This document shows positions 58,818 to 64,000 of a stretch of DNA of 64,000 nucleotides, piece after piece. Numbering within the stretch: position 1 is the first letter of the stretch; every line of letters starts with the position of its first letter. A program made the translations under genes and the position numbers. The notes below the pieces were generated by a model, which saw nothing but the letters and a program-made list of their open reading frames with translations, searched no databases and had not been told where the DNA came from. The stretch covers positions 60,091 through 124,090 of the forward strand of contig NZ_BMRE01000023.1 in the NCBI RefSeq assembly GCF_014648475.1, written 5' to 3'. This stretch comes from Lentzea flava. Lineage in GTDB: Bacteria; Actinomycetota; Actinomycetes; Mycobacteriales; Pseudonocardiaceae.

Positions 58818-59561
58818 GTGCGAAAGATCCTGGTCATCGGTATCGGCGCGGGCAACCCCGACCACCTGACGCTGCAGGCCGTCAAGGCGTTGCAGACGGT
58901 CGACGTGTTCTTCGTGCTGGACAAGGGATCGGTGAAGCAGGAGCTCGTCGACCTGCGCTCGTCGATCCTCGCCGAGCACGTGACGCGCCCGTACCGGTGG
59001 GTCGAGGGCCCCGACCCGGACCGCGACCGGACCCCCACCGACTACGTGGCCACGATCGAGGCCTGGCGCCGGGCCCGCGCGGACGTGTGCCTGGAGCTGC
59101 TGTCGGAGCTGGGCGAGGACGAGGTCGGCGCGTTCCTGGTGTGGGGCGACCCGTCCCTGTACGACTCGACGCTCGCGATCCTGGACGACCTCGCGGCACG
59201 CGGGGAGACGTTCGAGGTCGAGGTGATTCCCGGCGTGACGTCGGTGGCGGCCCTGACGGCAGGGCACCGGGTGTCGCTGAACCAGGTCGGCAAGCCCGTG
59301 CAGATCACCACCGGCCGGCGGCTGGCCGAGGGATGGCCCTCCGGCGTGGACGACGTGGCCGTGATGCTGGACGCGAAGTACTCGTTCGAGGGCGTCGACC
59401 CCGACACGTGGATCTACTGGGGCGCGTACCTCGGGATGCCGGACGAGATCCTGGTGTCCGGGCGGGTCGGGGACGTGGCGCCGCGCATCCGCGAGCTGCG
59501 CGAGGAGGCCCGTGCGCGCAAGGGGTGGATCATGGACACCTACCTGCTGCGCAGGACCTGA
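58818..59561 (+). CDS. cobF: Precorrin-6A synthase (deacetylating)
   Basis: A 247-residue tetrapyrrole methylase of the CobF type. KILVIGIGAGNPDHLTLQAV is the first SAM-binding strand and GxGxG loop; WGDPSLYDSTL and EVIPGVTSVAALTA are the other family blocks. It methylates C1 of precorrin-5 and releases acetate in aerobic cobalamin synthesis. No other cob gene is present in this window, so the gene is isolated from its pathway. TACTGT (58806-58811) ends 6 nt before GTG 58818, which favours that start over GTG 58812. Confidence 0.88.
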   Translation: MRKILVIGIGAGNPDHLTLQAVKALQTVDVFFVLDKGSVKQELVDLRSSILAEHVTRPYRWVEGPDPDRDRTPTDYVATIEAWRRARADVCLELLSELGEDEVGAFLVWGDPSLYDSTLAILDDLAARGETFEVEVIPGVTSVAALTAGHRVSLNQVGKPVQITTGRRLAEGWPSGVDDVAVMLDAKYSFEGVDPDTWIYWGAYLGMPDEILVSGRVGDVAPRIRELREEARARKGWIMDTYLLRRT

Positions 59562-59581
59562 CGCGGTTCGCCAGGTTTCCG

Positions 59582-59600
59582 GATCGCCGTCGAGGCGATC
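59582..59600. terminator. Terminator hairpin between cobF and tetR
   Basis: GATCGCC (59582-59588) pairs with GGCGATC (59594-59600) with a 5-nt loop GTCGA. It lies between the convergent cobF and TetR genes and may serve both. Confidence 0.5.
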
Positions 59601-59614
59601 GGCTGAGTCCTCTG

Positions 59615-60139
59615 TCAGGCGAGGAGCTTCGCGACCGAGCGAACGACCAGGTCACGGTTCGCAACCGGCGTCGAGAACGCCAGTATCGACATGTGCACGA
59701 CGAGGCTGAGCAGTTCCTCGGCGTCGAAGTCGGAGGGCAGCCGGCCCGCGCGCTGGGCCTCCGCGATCGCGGCCACCTTCTCGGCGTGCGCGTCGGCCTC
59801 GGCCTTGTTGACCGCCTCGAAGCCGTTCTCCAGCCGGTGGTAGCCCAGCAGGCTGAGCAGCTCCGGCTGCTGCTGATAGGTGTCGAAGAGGCGGGCCGCG
59901 TAGCCAGGCAGGTCGTCGGGGGTGATGGGGACGGCCTCGATCAGGCGCGTGATCTGGATCTTCAGGACTTCGTCGAGGAGGTCCTCCTTGCTGCCGAAGT
60001 AGGCGTAGATCATCGCCTTGTTGCAGCCGGCCTTGGCGGCGATGCGGTCGACCCGTGCGCCGGCGATGCCGTGCGTGGCGAACTCGGCCAGCGCCGCATC
60101 CAGCAGCTTCGCCTTGGTCGCTTCCCTGTCCCTCACCAC
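59615..60139 (-). CDS. TetR family transcriptional regulator
   Basis: A 174-residue repressor. The N-terminal helix-turn-helix is canonical (TKAKLLDAALAEFATHGIAG ... NKAMIYAYFGSKEDLLDE, residues 8-58), and its C-terminal domain is similar to that of the TetR protein at 9831-10352. It is divergent from an SDR gene, with two AACCAACT-type palindromes between them. It probably represses the SDR gene and itself until a ligand binds. The start is GTG 60139 or GTG 60136. Confidence 0.88.
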   Translation of the reverse strand: MVRDREATKAKLLDAALAEFATHGIAGARVDRIAAKAGCNKAMIYAYFGSKEDLLDEVLKIQITRLIEAVPITPDDLPGYAARLFDTYQQQPELLSLLGYHRLENGFEAVNKAEADAHAEKVAAIAEAQRAGRLPSDFDAEELLSLVVHMSILAFSTPVANRDLVVRSVAKLLA

Positions 60140-60150
60140 CCGACCATTCT

Positions 60151-60166
60151 AACCAACTAGTTGGTT
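60151..60166. promoter_or_regulatory. TetR operator 1
   Basis: AACCAACTAGTTGGTT is a perfect 16-bp palindrome. It overlaps TTGACA (60165-60170), the probable -35 of the SDR gene, so bound repressor would block it. Confidence 0.8.
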
Positions 60167-60203
60167 GACACGCGAGCGGTGTCGTGGTTGCCTGGAGTCA
60201 AGC

Positions 60204-60219
60204 AACCAACTGGTTAGTT
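60204..60219. promoter_or_regulatory. TetR operator 2
   Basis: AACCAACTGGTTAGTT is a variant of operator 1 with two changed positions. It sits just before the GGAGCGGAAG ribosome site of the SDR gene. Confidence 0.6.
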
Positions 60220-60232
60220 AGGAGCGGAAGTC

Positions 60233-61054
60233 ATGAAGGTCGCACTGGTCACGGGTGCCTCGTCGGGGATCGGTGAGGCCACGGCGGTGGAGCTGCACAA
60301 GGCCGGGTACGTGGTGTACGCGGCGGCACGGCGGGTGCAGCGGATGGAGGGGCTGGCCGCCCAGGGCATCCGGGTGATCGAGATGGACGTGACCAGGGAC
60401 GACTCGATGGTCGCCGGTGTCAAGCAGATCATCGCTGACACGGGCCGGATCGATCTGCTGGTCAACAACGCCGGCTACGGCTCGTACGGCGCGTTCGAGG
60501 ACGTGCCGCTGTCGGAGGGCAAGTACCAGTTCGAGGTCAACGTGTTCGGGCTGGCCCGGCTGGTGCAGCTGGTGGTGCCGCACATGAGGAACCAGAAGAG
60601 CGGCAGGATCGTGAACGTCTCGTCGATCGGCGGCAAGATCTACGAGCCGCTCGGCGGGTGGTACCACTCGACCAAGTTCGCGGTGGAGGGGCTGAGCGAC
60701 TCGTTGCGGCTGGAGCTGAAGCCGTTCGGCATCGACGTCGTGGTGATCCAGCCCGGTGCGATCAGGACGGAGTGGAGCGGCATCGCGCTCGACAACATGC
60801 GCAAGACGTCCGGCGACGGTGCCTACAAAGAGCAGGTGCGGCAGCTGGCGGTGTTCTTCAGCCAGGCCGACCGCGGGTCGGACCCCAAGGTCATCGCCGA
60901 CGTCATCGTCAAGGCGGCGCGGGCGCGCAGGCCGCGCACGAGGTACGCGGCCGGGTTCGGCGCGGCGCCGATCCTGTTCGCGCGCAGGGTGTTGTCCGAC
61001 CGGGCGTTCGACGCGCTCTTCCTCGGGGCGATGCGGCGCGCCGCCAAAGTCTGA
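60233..61054 (+). CDS. Short-chain dehydrogenase/reductase
   Basis: A 273-residue classical SDR. The cofactor motif is TGASSGIG near residue 7, NNAG is at about residue 80, and the catalytic Ser-Tyr-Lys group is NVSSIGG and YHSTKFAVEG. It oxidises or reduces an alcohol or ketone with NAD(P); the substrate is unknown. It is under control of the divergent TetR regulator. Its good ribosome site and TTGACA -35 contrast with the leaderless starts of many neighbours. Confidence 0.9.
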   Translation: MKVALVTGASSGIGEATAVELHKAGYVVYAAARRVQRMEGLAAQGIRVIEMDVTRDDSMVAGVKQIIADTGRIDLLVNNAGYGSYGAFEDVPLSEGKYQFEVNVFGLARLVQLVVPHMRNQKSGRIVNVSSIGGKIYEPLGGWYHSTKFAVEGLSDSLRLELKPFGIDVVVIQPGAIRTEWSGIALDNMRKTSGDGAYKEQVRQLAVFFSQADRGSDPKVIADVIVKAARARRPRTRYAAGFGAAPILFARRVLSDRAFDALFLGAMRRAAKV

Positions 61055-61091
61055 GCAGGTACCTTCGGTTTGAAGTACCGAGGGGAGTTCT

Positions 61092-61988
61092 GTGCACCAA
61101 CCACCGGGGCTGTCGCCGGAAGCCGAGAAGCTCTACCTGGCGATGCTCGCAGGCAGTGAACCCGAACCCGGTGCGGCGCGCGAAGAACTCGAACGGCTCG
61201 GGCTGGTCCGCGGCGACGAGGTGCGGCCGCCGCGGTCGGCGCTGGCGGCCATCGCCTCCGGGTACGAGGCCGCGGCCATCAGGGCCAGGGAGACGGCCGA
61301 GGTGCTGGCGAAGGCCTACGCCGAGCACGGGGCGCGCGAGGTCGACTTCGTCGAGGTCCTCAAGGACGCGGACGAGGTGATCAGCGCGTTCGAGGAGATG
61401 CAGAGCCAGGCGAAGACCGAGATCCGCGCACTGGACCCCGGTTCGTACCTGAGCCCGCAGCCGGAGGCGAGTCCCGCGCAGCCTCCCGCGCTCGCCCGCG
61501 GGGTCGGGTACCGGGTCGTCTACGACTCCTCACTGCTGCAGACCGAGCTGGGGTTCGCGTCGGTGCAGGAGAGCATCGCGGTCGGCGAGCAGGCGCGGGC
61601 GTTTCCCGGCGTGCCGCTCAAGCTCGTGATCGCCGACTCGGACCGGGCGCTGATCGCGGTGCCGACGGTCACCGGCGGGAACGTCGTGGCACTTCTCATT
61701 CACCCGTCCGTGTTGCTCAGCGCGCTCATCGAGTTGTTCGAGGCGTTCTGGCGGATGGCCGTGTCGATCACGCCGGGCAGCCAGCAGGACAGCCACGAGG
61801 AACCGACCACGGCGACGCGCAGGCTGATGGCGCTGCTCAGCGCCGGTTTGACGGACGAGTCGATCGCGCGCGAGCTCGGCGTCAGCGAACGCACGGTGCA
61901 CCGCCGCGTCAGCCGGTTGCAACAGCTGCTGGGCGCCCAGACGCGGTTCCAGCTCGGGGTCCAGGCGTCACGGCGCGGTTGGCTCTAG
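61092..61988 (+). CDS. TrmB-like/LuxR-type HTH transcriptional regulator
   Basis: A 298-residue regulator. The first part has a winged-helix-like LSPEAEKLYLAMLAGSEP, a long helical linker, and a middle phospholipase-D-like region typical of TrmB-related sugar or lipid sensors (YRVVYDSSLLQTELGF, IHPSVLLSALIELFEAFW). A C-terminal LuxR helix-turn-helix (AGLTDESIARELGVSERTVH) binds DNA. The GTG start has GAGGGGAGTTCT before it. A hairpin after its stop may be a terminator or an operator of the next gene. Confidence 0.75.
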   Translation: MHQPPGLSPEAEKLYLAMLAGSEPEPGAAREELERLGLVRGDEVRPPRSALAAIASGYEAAAIRARETAEVLAKAYAEHGAREVDFVEVLKDADEVISAFEEMQSQAKTEIRALDPGSYLSPQPEASPAQPPALARGVGYRVVYDSSLLQTELGFASVQESIAVGEQARAFPGVPLKLVIADSDRALIAVPTVTGGNVVALLIHPSVLLSALIELFEAFWRMAVSITPGSQQDSHEEPTTATRRLMALLSAGLTDESIARELGVSERTVHRRVSRLQQLLGAQTRFQLGVQASRRGWL

Positions 61989-62009
61989 TCACTCAAGGTC
62001 ACAAACCTG

Positions 62010-62037
62010 AAGGTGTTCATCACTCTGTGAACACCTT
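62010..62037 (+). terminator. Hairpin after the HTH regulator
   Basis: AAGGTGTTCA (62010-62019) and TGAACACCTT (62028-62037) form a perfect 10-bp stem with an 8-nt loop, and GTCAC/GTGAC (61998-62002/62040-62044) extend the symmetry. It may end the regulator transcript or be a regulator-binding site for the peptidase gene. Confidence 0.6.
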
Positions 62038-62164
62038 TGGTGACAGTTTCCAGACATGGCAACTTTCTGCCATCACCCACGAGTGTCAAAAGCGTTCAGA
62101 ACCCTTCCTCCCCCTCTGAAGGCACGGCTGACCCAGTCGTGTCGGGGGCAGGAAGGGATCGACC

Positions 62165-63934
62165 GTGAGGAAGTACCTCAAAGGCGGGCTCGCCGCGCTG
62201 ACAGGGGTGTTGGCCGCCACGAGCATGGTGCTCGTGCCGACGGCGAACGCGGCAGCCGCGCAGGACCCGGACACGGCGGCGCTCGCGGGCGCGCTGGCCA
62301 CCCAGAAGATCACCTGGGAGGAGTGCACCTTCCCCGGCGTCGCCGAGGAGACCGTCAAGAAGCTCAAGACCGTCAAGGGCCTCGCCTGCGCGACCGTCCA
62401 GGTGCCGCGCGACTGGCACAACCCCGGTGACGGCAACACCATCGGCATCCGGGTCTCCAAGACGGAGACCGCGTACAAGGGCACCACTCGTCAGGGCATC
62501 GCGCTGGTCAACCCCGGTGGGCCCGGCGGCTCCGGCCTGCCGTGGGGCGCGGCGATGGCGCTGCGCGCTCCCGTCCTCGCCGGCCAGTACGACTTCATCG
62601 GCTTCGACCCGCGCGGTGTCGGCCTCTCCACGCCGCTCACGTGCAGCTACACCGTCCCGGCCAGTACCGACCCCGACGTGCTGAACAGGGCGAAGGTCAA
62701 GGGCTGCCTGGAGAACCCGCTCACGCAGTTCATCACCACCGAGCAGACCACGTACGACATGGACTTCATCCGTGTCCTGCTCGGCGAGAAGAAGACCTCG
62801 TACATCGGCTACTCCTACGGCACGTGGCTCGGCACCTGGTACGCCGCCACGTTCCCCGGCAAGGTCCACCGCATGCTGCTCGACTCGGCGGTCGACGCCT
62901 CGCAGTCGACGCTGGAGAACACCTGGGACCTGCAGCCGCGCACCCGCGACCGCCAGTTCCAGGAGGCGCTGCTGCCGTACATGGCGCGCAACAACGCCAC
63001 GTACAACCAGGGCACGGACCCGATGGAGATCCGCCGCAACTGGGAGAAGGCCGGCGGCACGCGTGAGTTCCTCGGTCAGCTGTTCGTCGCGTGGTTCGTG
63101 ATCCCGGCGATGTACGACACCACCCAGTACCCGACGGCCGCGGCCGCCGTGTCCGCGGTGATCGGCAACGGCGCCACGGGCACCGACTCGGAGAAGGTCG
63201 AGCAGCTCGTCTCGAAGATGCTGGCCACCAAGGGCCTCACTGACGAGAACAAGGCGTTCATCGCCAAGGGCAAGGCGAACGCGCTCGCCGCGATCGCCAA
63301 GAAGGAACGCGTCGCGGTGAAGTCCACGACCGCCGCCGCCGAGGTCGAGACCTGGGACGCCACCTTCGAGGCCATCCGCTGCCAGGACGGTCAGTGGAAC
63401 CAGAACCTGCACTACTGGAAGTACTGGCTGGCCGACCTGACCGTGAACGCGCCGTTCATCGCGCCGTTCATGGACACGCCGCTGTGCGCGTACTGGCCGA
63501 CGAAGAACTCGATGCCGAAGCCGGACAAGAAGACGTTCCCGCGTCTGCTGGTCGCGCAGAGCGAGCTCGACGCCGCCACCGCCTACGAGGGTGGCCTGGC
63601 CACGGCCAAGGCGCTGCCGAACGCCAAGATGATCAGCGTTGACAACGAGGGCTCGCACGGCCTGTTCCCGTACAACACGGACTGCGTCGACGACCCGATC
63701 GTCTTCTACTTCCAGACCGGTGCGACCCCGCGCAAGCAGTTCACCGGCTGCCAGGGCGTCCCGCTGCCGAACGAGGACAAGACCTACGACGTCGGCGGCA
63801 AGCTCACCAACGGCAAGATCAAGATCAAGATGATCACGCCTGCCGTCAAGGAGGCCAACAAGATCGTCAAGGACCTGCTCAGCGGTTCCTCGACGGCGGC
63901 GGCCGACGAGTCGGGCATGCCGGCCAACCTGTAA
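62165..63934 (+). CDS. Secreted S33-type tripeptidyl aminopeptidase-like hydrolase
   Basis: A 589-residue exported alpha/beta hydrolase of the Streptomyces SlpD/tripeptidyl-aminopeptidase type. The signal peptide ends PTANAAAA near residue 31. The oxyanion region is VNPGGPGGSG, DPRGVG follows, the nucleophile elbow is GYSYGTW (Ser near residue 219), and the C-terminal TAP-like domain (from PLCAYWP) carries the late histidine in SHGLFP. It would remove peptides from protein N-termini outside the cell. The start is GTG with AGGAAGGGATCG before it. Confidence 0.88.
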   Translation: MRKYLKGGLAALTGVLAATSMVLVPTANAAAAQDPDTAALAGALATQKITWEECTFPGVAEETVKKLKTVKGLACATVQVPRDWHNPGDGNTIGIRVSKTETAYKGTTRQGIALVNPGGPGGSGLPWGAAMALRAPVLAGQYDFIGFDPRGVGLSTPLTCSYTVPASTDPDVLNRAKVKGCLENPLTQFITTEQTTYDMDFIRVLLGEKKTSYIGYSYGTWLGTWYAATFPGKVHRMLLDSAVDASQSTLENTWDLQPRTRDRQFQEALLPYMARNNATYNQGTDPMEIRRNWEKAGGTREFLGQLFVAWFVIPAMYDTTQYPTAAAAVSAVIGNGATGTDSEKVEQLVSKMLATKGLTDENKAFIAKGKANALAAIAKKERVAVKSTTAAAEVETWDATFEAIRCQDGQWNQNLHYWKYWLADLTVNAPFIAPFMDTPLCAYWPTKNSMPKPDKKTFPRLLVAQSELDAATAYEGGLATAKALPNAKMISVDNEGSHGLFPYNTDCVDDPIVFYFQTGATPRKQFTGCQGVPLPNEDKTYDVGGKLTNGKIKIKMITPAVKEANKIVKDLLSGSSTAAADESGMPANL

Positions 63935-64000
63935 CACCAGTCGATGAACGGCGCATTTGTTCACCTGAGCCCGGATCCACCGATGGATTGTTAGCGATCT
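63935..64000. other. 3' flank, no gene seen
   Basis: The last 66 bases follow the peptidase stop. They show no gene or strong hairpin. Confidence 0.4.

Noticed and set aside
58818..59561. Cobalamin pathway cluster or B12 riboswitch near cobF
   Set aside because: cobF stands alone and no B12-box sequence is visible.
1..64000. tRNA, rRNA and CRISPR arrays
   Set aside because: No cloverleaf-like sequence, rRNA core or regularly spaced repeat array was seen by eye; a tRNA scan could still find one.

Overview
The window is high-GC actinobacterial DNA. Signs are strong G/C at third codon positions, many GTG starts, LCP, DUF2690, DUF222 and AfsR/SARP proteins, F420-type enzymes, and a mixture of Shine-Dalgarno and leaderless starts. 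The gene families fit a filamentous Pseudonocardiales organism such as Lentzea or Saccharothrix; the genus is inference. About 62 protein genes are supported. I saw no rRNA, tRNA or CRISPR array.

Layout. 0.3-5.9 kb: two ECF-like sigma factors, each coupled to a partner gene, a DUF574 methyltransferase and a secreted PI-PLC-like/ricin protein. 5.9-13.2 kb: a LAL regulator, a secreted C39-like protein, a TetR regulator and two tandem GT1 glycosyltransferases. 13.2-18.2 kb: a probable six-gene operon for partner-switching and two-component signalling (STAS, receiver-only regulator, PAS kinase, RsbW-like ATPase, NarL regulator, shortened FAD oxidoreductase), divergent from a LysR gene. 18.2-19.6 kb: a divergent EF-Tu paralogue whose leader can form a pseudoknot. 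19.6-24.5 kb: a tightly overlapping operon of nucleotidyltransferase, BON protein, phosphoesterase, ThDP enzyme and F420-type oxidoreductase, with a decayed TnpB/IS605-like end upstream.

24.8-37.2 kb: DUF998 and SRPBCC/hydrolase genes around a large dyad, an MFS exporter with operator-like dyads, a SigJ-type sigma factor with an NDH-2-like flavoprotein, AraC/DUF2000, an AfsR-type regulator, a flavin monooxygenase, a DUF305 lipoprotein and a secreted LPMO with a consensus DasR site. 38.6-40.7 kb: a DUF222/HNH (13E12-type) gene enclosed by about 160-bp inverted repeats, probably a mobile unit.

40.8-47.4 kb: proline iminopeptidase, tannase/feruloyl-esterase-like protein, APC permease, and a membrane GGDEF/HD-GYP protein with an eroded HD-GYP site. 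48-56.4 kb: an AfsR/SARP regulator, three secreted proteins (one an M23 peptidase fused to a SapA-like domain), a STAND ATPase without a DNA-binding domain, and a membrane anti-sigma-like protein bracketed by 24-bp direct repeats. 56.4-64 kb: DUF2306, cyclophilin, CobF, a TetR/SDR pair with palindromic operators, an HTH regulator and a secreted S33-type peptidase.

The themes are extracytoplasmic sensing and secretion (sigma/anti-sigma, STAND, SARP, secreted hydrolases) and carbohydrate use (LPMO, ricin-type domains, DasR sites). I see no complete antibiotic gene cluster.
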